A stretch of DNA of 64,000 nucleotides. Origin: Psococerastis gibbosa. Taxonomy: Eukaryota > Arthropoda > Insecta > Psocodea > Psocidae. Within the stretch, counting starts at the first letter, position 1, and every line of letters begins with the position of its first letter. Below the pieces are notes generated by a model that was not told the DNA's origin, searched no databases, and worked only from the letters and a program-made list of their open reading frames with translations. This document shows positions 40,366 through 49,480 of the stretch, one piece after another. The stretch spans positions 28,914,770 through 28,978,769 of the forward strand of contig OZ020484.1 of the NCBI GenBank assembly GCA_963971405.1, in the 5' to 3' direction. A program made the position numbers and the translations under genes.

Positions 40366-41552
40366 TGTACAGGCCCCAACCGCGCCCGTGGAAGTTATGA
40401 TGACCCACCTGGTTTCAGGTAACAAGTGCCACCCCTCGAAAACGAAATAGTGGTTGGGAAGAGCCTGCAATATTCGGCACTTTCGATCAATCCAATGAGT
40501 TATTAGTAGTAAGTGCTGTTGAGTAGCTAGTTAGAGTGAGTTGCAACAATTCAAGGGTGCAGCCATTAAAACCACCCCAATTTATTTAAATTCGAAGTAT
40601 AAGTATCGTAGATGAATCAAAATTAAGCAGTGTAATAATAAGAAGGACCCGACCTTCGGCCCCTGGTCATCCTAATCAGCGTTTCTACTTTGAGGGAAAT
40701 TTCCCTTTTTAGGGAAAATCCGGGTTTATTCACTGCACTAAAGGGAAATTGGAGGGAAAAGGAAATTTTGAGGGAAATTTGAAGAAATAAGAGAGATATT
40801 GAGGGAAATTTGAGGGAAAACTGGTGGACAAGCCAATGATTAAAATAAACTAGCTGAAAATGGAAAAAGTTACAATATATATTAAAAACACATAAAATTT
40901 GATAAATATGAATAAATAACGGTTTCAAATTTTAGCGCGAATGTTATGAATTCTCAATTCTGATGCCACGAGTCCTAATAGCTTGATTTTGACTACATTG
41001 GGTTCATGGCGAGAACCACCCGCTCACACTTTTATTGAATCACCTTTTTACCTCTTTATTGCATGCGTTGTGGATAGCCATCCAGTAGCCAGCTTGAGAG
41101 TTGAGACACCCTCCCCCAGCAATTCTACAACCATATCATGTCTCAGCCTGGAGGCAAGTCTGCATTCTGCAATGAATGTGAATGCAAGTGTTGAAGGGTT
41201 GGGCACATGAAATAATTTCAATTTTAACGAAATTAAGTAAATTTATTCAATTCTAACCCTAGTGATAAATAAACAAGACAATAAGGTATTTAATGGAATC
41301 GTGCCAATTTTATTTTCCACTACTCCCACTAAATATTTAACCAGGCGACATTCCGAAGAGAAAGTGAAAATTTACGACAATGTTCAACAAAACAGGCAGG
41401 CAGTTCAATTAATCAAACTGATGTCAGCGGCATCTGTCGGTGTTTACCATTACTACGAAACATTTAACAGAAATCAAACTGCGGCAGTTGACAAATGCAG
41501 CCGACACACCAGAAATTATTTGATTTCTACAACCAATGCGTTTTTGCTGCTA
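40366..41552. other. Host DNA left of the Polinton, no gene recognised
   Basis: Holds the GAGGGAAATTT repeat. A 147-codon frame at 41262-41705 runs into the foldback arm and shows no known domain, so I do not call it a gene. Confidence 0.45.
40660..40835. repeat. GAGGGAAATTT degenerate simple repeat
   Basis: Roughly eight loose copies of GAGGGAAATTTG with variable spacing. It resembles a purine-rich minisatellite. No gene seen. Confidence 0.6.
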
Positions 41553-41940
41553 AGGCGCATATTCCACCGACCTGCTAGTGCTAAATACAAATACGGTGAC
41601 GTGGTAGCAGATATTCAAGACTTAGGCGGGGTTTCCACCGACCTCGCATTGCAGAATGCAAATGACATTGACGGAAATGTTTATTTTCCTCTATGCCATG
41701 GTTAAAATTGATCAATGATCATACAGTAAAATCACAAACAAACTAAAATTAAAAAATGGCGTCATGGGATAAGTACAAACGTTTTAATAGATTTCTATAA
41801 AAAGAAAAATTCTAATTTCCGTCAATGCCATTTGCATTCTGCAATGCGAGGTCGGTGGAAACCCCGCCTAAGTCTTGAATGTCTGCTAATACGTCACCGT
41901 ATTTGTATTTAGCACTAGCAGGTCGGTGGAATATGCGCCT
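41553..41940. repeat. Foldback element directly left of the Polinton
   Basis: Inverted arms 41553-41678 and 41815-41940 share AGGCGCATATTCCACCGACC, GCTAAATACAAATACGGTGA and GGCGGGGTTTCCACCGACC with a handful of mismatches, around a spacer of about 136 bp. The right arm ends 18 bp before the target duplication of the Polinton. Confidence 0.85.
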
Positions 41941-41958
41941 AAAGCTCAACTATTGTAT

Positions 41959-41964
41959 AATATT
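41959..41964. repeat. Left target-site duplication AATATT
   Basis: AATATT directly precedes the AG terminus and is repeated after the right terminus. Six base pairs is the size made by Polinton integrases. Confidence 0.8.
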
Positions 41965-41999
41965 AGTAGTATAGAAAGGGGGTTTCTGGCGCTTACCCC

Positions 42000-42205
42000 A
42001 CCCCCCGTCGAGCTACCCCACCCCCCGTCGTGCTACCCCTCGTGGGTGGTCTGTTTTTTTTTTTTTTTTTTTTTTTTTTCCACCCCCCGTCATGCTACCC
42101 CTCGTGGGTGGTCTGATTTTTTTTTTTTTTTTTTTTTTTCCACCCCCCGTCATGCTACCCCTCGTGGGTGGTCTAATTTTTTTTTTTTTTTTTTTTTTTA
42201 TTAAT
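42000..42205. repeat. Subterminal GTGGGTGGTC / poly-T repeat block, left
   Basis: Three units of about 61 bp, each with CCACCCCCCGTC, TGCTACCCCTCG, GTGGGTGGTCT and a run of roughly 20-28 T. The GTGGGTGGTC core recurs at about 42245, 42303 and 43803. Any ORF through this block is low-complexity and not credible. Confidence 0.75.
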
Positions 42206-42373
42206 TGAATTAAAACATTTCTTTCTTCTTCTTCTTTCTTCTTCGTGGGTGGTCTTTGTACCCCGCCGTGCTTATCCCGTTGTCTATCTATCTCTGTACC
42301 AGGTGGGTGGTCTATGACGCACCCCCCCCCCCTCCCCGTAGTACAGCGTACATCTAGAATGTTCCAAATGTGT

Positions 42374-42479
42374 CGTTACAAAAGGCATCGCCTTGGGTTG
42401 AGGAGCTTAGTTGAAGCCAAACCTTCATTCAAGACTCAAGTAATACCACTTTATAAGTAAAATTGTATAATCTTACAAC
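42374..42479 (+). promoter_or_regulatory. Shared leader/promoter segment upstream of the OB-like ORF (left copy)
   Basis: The stretch beginning TTACAAAAGGCATCGCCTTG and running to the start codon at 42480 is nearly repeated before polB at 43814-43915. Identity is close to complete over the first 50 bases and clear to the ATG. A conserved segment ending at two start codons suggests a common early promoter or 5' leader. No mapped transcription start is available. Confidence 0.55.
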
Positions 42480-42785
42480 ATGACATCTCTATTCAATAAA
42501 GTTAATGCCATCAACCAAGTAGCCGGGCCTACCATATCAATGCGAAAACTAGTGATTGGAGTTAAATACCTAATATTGAAAATAGTGCAAATCGAAAAAA
42601 CAGAATATGGACCAGCTGTAAAAGTCATATTGCGAGGATTGGAAAAAGAAGTCGTGGAATGTTTTGTGCCTCAACAATATCTGCCAGCCTTTCAACAAAG
42701 TGAAGTTACTCCAGGAGCTGAGATGTATCTTATCGTTTCAAGCCATCGGGGAAAAAATAGTGTCAACCTACAGATCATAGAATGA
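42480..42785 (+). CDS. OB-fold-like small protein (left inverted-repeat copy)
   Basis: A 101-residue protein starting at an ATG with A at -3. It has alternating hydrophobic strands, a central TEYGPAVKVIL stretch and the block FVPQQYLPAF. This pattern (strand, K/E-T-x-YG, strand, then F-[VL]-P-x-[RQ]-[YF]) resembles small OB-fold proteins carried by arthropod Polintons and related elements, thought to bind single-stranded DNA. That role is inferred from memory of the family, not shown by a search. It lies wholly within the left inverted repeat and an identical protein is encoded in the right one, so the element carries two doses. It shares its leader with polB, which fits a replication role. 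Confidence 0.7.
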   Translation: MTSLFNKVNAINQVAGPTISMRKLVIGVKYLILKIVQIEKTEYGPAVKVILRGLEKEVVECFVPQQYLPAFQQSEVTPGAEMYLIVSSHRGKNSVNLQIIE

Positions 42786-43061
42786 ATATTTCATGATGTA
42801 TTATTATTGTAAACTACAGAAATAATGTAAATATATGAATAATTTCTATATATATTTTGTTCTTGTTTTATTAATTTCATAACTAGTTTTAAGCTTACAG
42901 TTAGATGATGATGAGTATTAAAAACTAATGTTTGAAAGAAACAAGCTATTGCTTCAGTCATAATCGAGTACTTGAACGGTGAAGGGTTATCATAATCATA
43001 GACTATGAAATGATGTAAATCAAATAATTAAACGAGTACATTAGCTAATTTTAATAAATCT

Positions 43062-43705
43062 ATCCGAAGCATAGGTTTATGGGAAGTATTGATTTGGTAA
43101 ATAGTTAACCGTGTGCAGGTTCAAACCTGTTGTGAATCACCAGGTGCATATAACTCTGTACAGCCGTCTAATGGTTCAGACAAACAACACATTAATAAAT
43201 CTACCCCTCGCGGACAGTCCATTGTAAGCTAATGTGATTTTTGTTTTCGTAAATCTATCCAACACTTATATTGAAGGGAAGTATTGATTTGGTAAACAGA
43301 GTGCAGGTTCAAACCTGTTGTGAATCACCAGGTGCATATAACTCTGTACAGCCGTCTAATGGTTCAAACAAACAAGCCATTAATAAATCTACCCCTCGCT
43401 GACAGTCCATTGTAAGCTAAAGTGATTTTTGTTTTCGTAAATCTATCCAACACTTAGGTTGAAGGGAAGTATTGATTTGGTAAACAAATAACAGGGTGCA
43501 GGTTCAAACCTGTTGTGAATCACCAGGTGCATCCAACACTTAGGTTGAAGGGAAGTATTGATTTGGTAAACAGAGTGCAGGTTCAAACCTGTTGGTGCAT
43601 ATAACTCTGTACAGCCGTCTTATGGCTCAAACAAACAAGCCATTGATAAGTCTACCCCTCGCTGACAGTCCATTGTAAGCTAAAGTGATTTTTGTTTTTG
43701 CATTA
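43062..43705. repeat. Iterated ~190-bp repeats, left
   Basis: Three full or near-full units and one partial unit, spaced about 190 bp and then about 80 bp. Each holds GAAGTATTGATTTGGTAAA, the imperfect palindrome CAGGTTCAAACCTG, TGAATCACCAGGTGCATA, CTGTACAGCCGTCT and CTACCCCTCGCTGACAGTCC. The palindromic cores lie near 43117, 43306, 43500 and 43579. These look like iterons. GGTTCAAACC also resembles a pol III B box, but no A box was found. Confidence 0.8.
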
Positions 43706-43726
43706 GTTGCAATCGATCGTTAGAAA

Positions 43727-43771
43727 ATGAATGGTGTCTTAACAACATATTATCCGCTTCGTGATGGACAA
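43727..43771 (+). pseudogene. Truncated 5' end of the right-end unknown ORF in the left inverted repeat
   Basis: Begins ATGAATGGTGTCTT and encodes about 15 codons matching the start of the 233-residue ORF (TTYYPLRDGQ conserved), then similarity stops. It lies between the iterons and the polB leader and cannot make a full protein. Confidence 0.75.
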
Positions 43772-43813
43772 TCTATCCCTGTACCCTTACCATCTATCCT
43801 TAGTGGGTGGTCG

Positions 43814-43915
43814 TCGCTACAAAAGGCATCGCCTTGGGTTGAGGAGCTTAGTTGAAACCGAACCTTCATTCGCGTAGTACCACTTCATTGTAGTGAATTT
43901 GTGTAATCGTACAGC
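43814..43915 (+). promoter_or_regulatory. Shared leader/promoter segment upstream of polB
   Basis: Near-copy of the segment before the OB-like ORF, ending in ACAGCATGG at the polB start. It is preceded by AGTGGGTGGTC, the same motif found in the subterminal repeats. Differences are a short deletion and scattered substitutions towards the start codon. Confidence 0.55.
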
Positions 43916-46900
43916 ATGGAATCGAAGAAAAGGAAACTGAACGCGAGGGAATATGTGTGTAGAATATGTGCTGTGAGTTTCACACTAAATTGTCATTTGA
44001 AAAGGCATGCTATAAACAAACATGGAGTTAGTATTATACCGTGCAAAAAATGTAAAGCTACATTCACATGCAGAGAGGACCTATCTCATCATATATTGCA
44101 GCGGCATACATCAGCTAATCGCGGGAAGGAAACTGAACAAATCACCCCAAAACTGACATCTGCTGGGAATGGAGAGGACTGCAAGGCATGCGGGGGCAAA
44201 ATCAACAACTCCAGTCCACTTACAGTTCTGTGTAAAGAATGTTCATCTATCTTTTCGTGTAAGTATGAGAATCCTGTATCTGTTAAAACCCTTGAGTGTA
44301 AATATATTTGTGAATTCTGTTCGGTCCCTTTTGCTCGGAAGTATAGTTTGAAAGTCCACATATTAAGCATACATATTATTAATTGTTTGAATTGCAAGAA
44401 ATTGTTTATGAGGGAAGATTTTACTAATCATAAGAATAATTGCACAATTATGAGCGGGGGAGCACTATCCAACGAGGAGAACTTTTTATGCAAAACATCT
44501 ATAGCTCTAGATGGTGTAGTAAAACAATACAATTATAAAAACATAACCATACATGATCCCGTTGTATATTTAAATAATATGGAAGGTGAGGTTGATTCTA
44601 TTACAACTGAAAACATTAAACTTTTTAATGCAATTAAATGGTATGTAGCCTTACACATTAAATTTGAACGCGGACCCGACAATAATAAAAACTATACTGA
44701 AGCATGGTTTCATGCTAAAAACGAACAACTTTTCCTCACTGATGACTCCACAATAAAATATCAACAAATGATTGAACAAATTTTAGTAAAAATAGATAAA
44801 TTTCAAGCAATGGGAAGCGGGTGGGTGTTGAAATCTTTAAAACGTTTTGTTATTTTTATTGCTGAATATAATCCATGCAGTGGTAGTAGTTACATCCCTT
44901 TACCCAAAAAAATCTATAACACTAAAGCAGTAATCAATATTAAAAATGACGATCTCAAATGTTTTATATGGTCAATTTTAGCATACTTACATCCAGTAAG
45001 TCGGGATGCTCAGCGGGTTTATAATTATAAAAAGTATGAAAAAGAGTTAGATATGAGTGGTATAACTTACCCAGTATCTTTGCAAGTCATTTCAAAATTT
45101 GAAAAAAATAATAATATTGGAGTAAATGTGTTTGGTTATGATCACAGACTGTACCCATTATATTTATCACAAAGTCACCATTATAATAAGCAGGTGGATC
45201 TGCTTTACATAACGGAAGACGAAAATTCACATTATTGTCTTATTAAAAATTTCAACAAACTTAATTTCTCAATCACTAAACATAAGGAACAAAAGTTTTA
45301 TTGTCGTTGGTGCATACACGCCTTTAGTAGTGCTGAACGCTTACATGAACATAAGCCACTCTGCTCAAGACATGATCCTCAAAAAACCACATTTCCAATT
45401 AAGGAGAAAAGCACTATGAAATTTGATAAGGCACAATATATGATCCCTGTAGCATATAGAATATATGCCGATTTCGAGAGCATTCTCAGTCCCGTTGAAG
45501 GGACTATTTGTAACACTGAAAAATTATCTGCACATATACCATCAGGGTTTTGTTATGTTGTTGTAGATATCAATGGGAATAAGTTTAAAGAACCGGTAGT
45601 TTACAGGGGAGCCAATGCTGTTGATGTGTTTTTGAAATCGTTATTAAATGTTAAGGATGAAATTTTAAACATTTATAAAAATATTAAAGCAGTAATTATG
45701 ACTGATAAGGATAGAGAAAATTTTAAAAACTCTGTCATTTGTAATGTTTGTCAAAAACCACTAGGAAATGATCGTGTAATAGACCACTGTCATATAACGG
45801 GAAAATATAGACAAGCATTACATAATGTTTGTAATATGAGCAATTTTCGAACTCCAAAACATATCCCCGTTTTTATGCATAACTTAAAACGTTATGATGG
45901 TCATCTTATCATGGAAGGGGTTGGGAAACTAAAAAATATGAAAATTACTTGTATAGCTAAAACTATGGAGGAATATATAGCCTTTAGTATTGGAGAGTTA
46001 CGCTTTTTAGACACTTATCAATTTATGGCCTCCTCTTTAGATTCATTAGTTAAAAATCTTGTTGATGCGGATAAAAATAAATTTAAAATTATGAAAACAT
46101 GTTTTGTGGGTGAAAAATTAGACTTGATGTTGAGGAAGGGTGTCTTCCCCTATGAATATATAACGCACGAATCAAAATTTAATGAGGAACACTTACCTCC
46201 AATTGATGCATTTTTTAGTCAATTAACTCAAGAGGGGATTTCACAAGAAAAATATGAACATGCTCAAAAGGTGTGGAATGCTTTTAGTATAAAGAATTTA
46301 GGAGAATACCAAGACTTGTATGTATTAACAGACACCCTTCTCCTTTGCGATGTTTTTGAAGCCTTTAGAGCCTTATGTTTTGAAAACGATAACCTCGAAA
46401 TTTGTCACATGTACACAGCACCAGGGCTAGCTCTTCAGAGCTGTCTGAAAATGACAGGAGTAGAACTTGAGCTATTGAGCGAACCTGATATGTATTTGTT
46501 TTGTGAGGCTGGGATTCGCGGGGGTATAAGTATGATTTCAAAAAGATTTGCGGAAAGCAACAATAAATACTTAAAAAAATTTGACTCAGATAAGCCATCC
46601 AAATTTATAGTATATTGGGATTGCACTAACTTATACGGACATGCGATGCGTCAATTTTTACCTATTAGTGGGTTTCGCTGGATGGAGGAGGAAGAAATCA
46701 AAAACTTTAATGTAATGCTCGCACCTGATGAGGGCGATGATGGGTTCATATTACAGGTGGACATGGAATATCCACAAAAATTACATGATTTACATAATGA
46801 ATACCCACTAGCAGCTGAACATTGTGTTGTAACATCAGACATGATTTCCCCCTATTGTAAGGAATTTCTCGCTGAAAATGATATATCTTTAACATCCAAC

Positions 46901-47896
46901 ATCTCAAAGCTTATTCCCAACTTAAACGATAAACACAACTATATAATACATTATCGAAATTTGAAGCAATGTTTAGAATTGGGATTAAAATTAAAATGTA
47001 TACATAAAATTTTAGCTTTTAAGCAAAGCGCTTGGATGCGACCCTTTATCGATTTTAACACAGAAAAACGGAAATTAGCTTGTAATGATTTCGAGAAGGA
47101 TTTTTATAAATTGAAAATTAATAGTATGTATGGGAAGACAATGGAGAATGTTAGAAATCACGCAAAATTAGAGTTAGTTAACACTGCCAAACGAGCTCGT
47201 AAACTTATCTCATCCCCTGCATTTAAAGATTTTAAGATTTTTTCCAACGATTTAATAGCAGTCCGGTCAAAAAAAACTAATATTTTGCTAAACAAGCCAA
47301 TATTTATTGGCCTAACCGTTCTCGAACTATCCAAGGTAGTTATGTATGAATTTCATTATAACTTTGTAAAACAAATGTATGGTGATAAAGCTGCACTGAT
47401 TTTAACAGATACAGATTCGCTCGTTTATGAGGTTGAGAGTGATGATTTGTACACTGATTTAAAACCATATCCCCATTTATTTGATAACTCAGTATATCCT
47501 CCGAACCATCTCTTATACAATATTGAAAATAAAAAGAAAGTGGGAACGTTCAAAGATGAAAATGCTCAATCTCACATTTTACAATGTGTTGCTTTACGCC
47601 CAAAATTGTATTCCCTTTTAGAGGAGGGAAAGGAGAAGAAAGTGGGCAAAGGTATAGTTCGTTCAACCCTTAAACATCATATTAACCATCAAGACTATTA
47701 CAATACCTTATTTAAGCCTTGCATAGCAAAAGACTCACGTAAACCAATGTTCCGTATTCAAAGTAGAGATCATAAGCTTTTTACAATTAAACAGCAAAAA
47801 GTCACTCTTAGTCCTTATGATGATAAACGGTATGTGTGTCGTAATGGAATTGATAGTTTAGCTCATGGTCATTATCGCATTATAGATATGTCTTAG
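43916..47896 (+). CDS. polB: Protein-primed family B DNA polymerase (Polinton PolB) with zinc fingers and HNH-like block
   Basis: A 1326-residue protein that replicates the element, by family knowledge using a protein primer at the linear ends. The N-terminus has four C2H2/C2HC-like fingers: C15-C18-H31-H36, C43-C46-H59-H64, C132-C135-H148-H153 and C157-C160-H172-C176. A further C-x2-C pair set lies near 89-109 and a finger at C463-C466-H479-C483. The exonuclease I motif is D519-F-E521, with a later HNLKRYDGHLI block. An endonuclease VII/HNH-like insert follows C609-x2-C612 with DHCH 623-626 and Y-R-x-A-L-H-x-x-C-N. Polymerase motif A is D902-C-T-N-L-Y, motif B is K-L-K-I-N-S-M-Y-G 1065-1073, motif C is D-T-D-S 1165-1168. 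All catalytic acids are present. The start ATG has A at -3 and G at +4. Confidence 0.95.
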   Translation: MESKKRKLNAREYVCRICAVSFTLNCHLKRHAINKHGVSIIPCKKCKATFTCREDLSHHILQRHTSANRGKETEQITPKLTSAGNGEDCKACGGKINNSSPLTVLCKECSSIFSCKYENPVSVKTLECKYICEFCSVPFARKYSLKVHILSIHIINCLNCKKLFMREDFTNHKNNCTIMSGGALSNEENFLCKTSIALDGVVKQYNYKNITIHDPVVYLNNMEGEVDSITTENIKLFNAIKWYVALHIKFERGPDNNKNYTEAWFHAKNEQLFLTDDSTIKYQQMIEQILVKIDKFQAMGSGWVLKSLKRFVIFIAEYNPCSGSSYIPLPKKIYNTKAVINIKNDDLKCFIWSILAYLHPVSRDAQRVYNYKKYEKELDMSGITYPVSLQVISKFEKNNNIGVNVFGYDHRLYPLYLSQSHHYNKQVDLLYITEDENSHYCLIKNFNKLNFSITKHKEQKFYCRWCIHAFSSAERLHEHKPLCSRHDPQKTTFPIKEKSTMKFDKAQYMIPVAYRIYADFESILSPVEGTICNTEKLSAHIPSGFCYVVVDINGNKFKEPVVYRGANAVDVFLKSLLNVKDEILNIYKNIKAVIMTDKDRENFKNSVICNVCQKPLGNDRVIDHCHITGKYRQALHNVCNMSNFRTPKHIPVFMHNLKRYDGHLIMEGVGKLKNMKITCIAKTMEEYIAFSIGELRFLDTYQFMASSLDSLVKNLVDADKNKFKIMKTCFVGEKLDLMLRKGVFPYEYITHESKFNEEHLPPIDAFFSQLTQEGISQEKYEHAQKVWNAFSIKNLGEYQDLYVLTDTLLLCDVFEAFRALCFENDNLEICHMYTAPGLALQSCLKMTGVELELLSEPDMYLFCEAGIRGGISMISKRFAESNNKYLKKFDSDKPSKFIVYWDCTNLYGHAMRQFLPISGFRWMEEEEIKNFNVMLAPDEGDDGFILQVDMEYPQKLHDLHNEYPLAAEHCVVTSDMISPYCKEFLAENDISLTSNISKLIPNLNDKHNYIIHYRNLKQCLELGLKLKCIHKILAFKQSAWMRPFIDFNTEKRKLACNDFEKDFYKLKINSMYGKTMENVRNHAKLELVNTAKRARKLISSPAFKDFKIFSNDLIAVRSKKTNILLNKPIFIGLTVLELSKVVMYEFHYNFVKQMYGDKAALILTDTDSLVYEVESDDLYTDLKPYPHLFDNSVYPPNHLLYNIENKKKVGTFKDENAQSHILQCVALRPKLYSLLEEGKEKKVGKGIVRSTLKHHINHQDYYNTLFKPCIAKDSRKPMFRIQSRDHKLFTIKQQKVTLSPYDDKRYVCRNGIDSLAHGHYRIIDMS

Positions 47897-48138
47897 GTTT
47901 AAAAGTTTGTTTTAAGTGATTGTATGTAAAGACATTGATTTCTTTTAAAATATGTGTATTATAAAATTTGTATATCATAAAATGGTTTACATTCGTTTAG
48001 CTCATGGTCATTATTGTATTATAGATAAGTCTTAGACTTAAAAGCTTGTTTTAAGTGATTATATGAAAAGACATTGATTTCTTTTAAAATATGTGTATTA
48101 TAAAATTATTATATCATAAAATGGTTTACATTCATTTA
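47861..48138. repeat. 139-bp tandem duplication of the polB 3' end
   Basis: 47861-47999 and 48000-48138 are near-identical. The unit holds the last dozen polB codons, its stop and the downstream AT-rich trailer. The second copy therefore carries a dead polB tail between the true stop and the convergent capsid gene, and reaches the capsid stop codon. Confidence 0.85.
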
Positions 48139-49350
48139 CAATAGTTGATGTACAATACCAGTTAAAGGTACATATTCATATAAGCAGTCGCTGATGAGTA
48201 GACAGTAGGCATTCATTTTATTAGGGAAATTAGTTTGGCCATGAATTTCCAAACGTATGTCAACACCACCTGTTTTAATGAGCTCATTCTGTCGCGAGCA
48301 GTCAATAATCCAAATCGGGTATGAATTTAGAAATTCACTACGGGAAACGTTTGGGGCTGCTTCATCCTGCATGTAGTAGTGTTTCCGGAAATTGAGAAAA
48401 TTTTCATACAACACAGCGACAGCCTTTTTGTTGAAGTTCGCCTGTAGCGGATGGTATGGATAGCATTCTGAGCCGAGGAATAGTTGCATTTGTTGTATAG
48501 CACATTGATCGAAGGCACTAGCGTCTTTCGTAATATCATCCGCTCGGGCAGCTTGGAAGCCAATAATAGCAAACCGTGGTTTTTCACTTGAAGAAATCAT
48601 GCGCACAGGCCAATTAATTGATGATGTTGATGAGGGAATGTTTGGATATTCATACAGTTGCCATGTTCGAAAGCCAATAGGCAACCGCACGTTTTCCCTT
48701 AGTACACTCAGCAATTCAAGACGTTGGCTATCACTCACACTTACGAAAGGTATTTCCCACAGCACAGTAGTTAGTTTCAATGTTAAGTCTTTAGTGTTTG
48801 AAAGATCCCGCATGGCATTCAGATTGCTGCGTGATCGCACTAACACAAGTTCTTGTTTAACGTTGAGTAGAACTCGTCGAAAATCCTCGCAAAATCCAAA
48901 CAGCATTTTCAATGGCACGCAAAAATTAAAGTTCCTCTCTGTTTTATTGGCATCGGTATAAAATGAGCTGTTTGTAAGACGTTGTGCATCTTGAGCGGTG
49001 AATGATACTAACCCTTTAAGCTGAGTAGCAATACCAGGGTTTCGCACATGATCAACAGTTATCCCATTGAGTTCATAGCGTATTTCAGAGAATAAGTGTG
49101 CCATAGCATTAGCGCTAAGCCCGTCTTCATCTTCATAAGCAATTGTTGTCACACCTTTTTCTAGCACCCCTTCAATATACAGTCGGCTTTCACATGGTAG
49201 AGTAAGTATATCTTGTTGATGGATTGGTATGCGAATTTCATCATTATTATTTAGACTACTTGATGAATAGGGTGCAATCTTATGGTATTCATAACGCGTT
49301 AAACTCTCATCCACGAGAATGGACTCCTTCACGTTTAGTATTGATGTCAT
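48136..49350 (-). CDS. Double-jelly-roll major capsid protein
   Basis: A 404-residue protein starting at ATG. The N-terminal part has the block NNNDEIRIPIHQQDILTLP followed by S-x-L-Y-I-E-G, which I recognise as typical of double-jelly-roll (DJR-like) capsid proteins of Polintons in arthropod genomes. The rest is beta-rich with a conserved aromatic C-terminal region around FRKHYY and PIWIIDCSRQ. Such proteins form trimeric pseudo-hexagonal capsomers of an icosahedral shell. It is the last gene of the minus-strand structural block and converges with polB, leaving about 240 bp between stops. The preceding small ORF overlaps its start. No disruption is seen. Jelly-roll topology is family-based and not verified here by structure prediction. 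Confidence 0.8.
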   Translation of the reverse strand: MTSILNVKESILVDESLTRYEYHKIAPYSSSSLNNNDEIRIPIHQQDILTLPCESRLYIEGVLEKGVTTIAYEDEDGLSANAMAHLFSEIRYELNGITVDHVRNPGIATQLKGLVSFTAQDAQRLTNSSFYTDANKTERNFNFCVPLKMLFGFCEDFRRVLLNVKQELVLVRSRSNLNAMRDLSNTKDLTLKLTTVLWEIPFVSVSDSQRLELLSVLRENVRLPIGFRTWQLYEYPNIPSSTSSINWPVRMISSSEKPRFAIIGFQAARADDITKDASAFDQCAIQQMQLFLGSECYPYHPLQANFNKKAVAVLYENFLNFRKHYYMQDEAAPNVSRSEFLNSYPIWIIDCSRQNELIKTGGVDIRLEIHGQTNFPNKMNAYCLLISDCLYEYVPLTGIVHQLL

Positions 49351-49480
49351 CGTGGATTTTAAAACCTATTGATTGTAAATATTGCTTGTTCTCGTTAGTG
49401 AGCCGAATATAACGTGCTTGCGTGGAAGTCCGATGTGGAATGATGTATGGTGCATACCGCTGTGCAATATATACTCTCAT
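49307..49480 (-). CDS. Small 57-residue ORF between the capsid genes
   Basis: ATG at 49480 overlaps the stop of the preceding capsid-type gene as ATGA, and the ORF stops inside the first codons of the major capsid gene in another frame (44-bp overlap). The protein is basic, starts MRVYIAQRYAPYI and contains LTNENKQYLQSIGFKI. That N-x-x-[YF]-L-x-S-[IL]-G block is reminiscent of a short conserved protein near the capsid gene in other arthropod Polintons. That memory is not checked. The tight overlaps on both sides argue that the frame is used. Function unknown. Confidence 0.55.
   Translation of the reverse strand: MRVYIAQRYAPYIIPHRTSTQARYIRLTNENKQYLQSIGFKIHDDINTKREGVHSRG

Larger units (their letters stand above)
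41965..43771. repeat. Left terminal inverted repeat of the Polinton
   Basis: Matches 55431-57367 in reverse complement. In order it holds a G/C-rich subterminal block with poly-T tracts, a 101-residue OB-like ORF, an AT-rich stretch and iterated ~190-bp repeats. It ends inside a copy of the first codons of the right-end ORF (ATG at 43727). Similarity stops after GATGGACAA at 43771. The two arms differ mainly in homopolymer length and in one partial iteron. Confidence 0.85.

Noticed and set aside
41262..41705. 147-codon open frame left of the Polinton
   Set aside because: The last third is the arm of a foldback repeat and no known domain is visible; chance frame more likely than a gene.
41926..42204. 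Frame rich in Phe and His-Ala-Thr-Pro repeats in the left end
   Set aside because: It is a translation of the poly-T subterminal repeats and has no real protein character. The same holds for frames at 56983-57302.
43112..43330. tRNA gene suggested by GGTTCAAACC
   Set aside because: No cloverleaf, no A box and the motif sits in a palindrome repeated in the inverted repeats.
43062..43705. CRISPR array
   Set aside because: Repeats are ~190 bp and nearly continuous, not short repeats with unique spacers, and the context is animal DNA.
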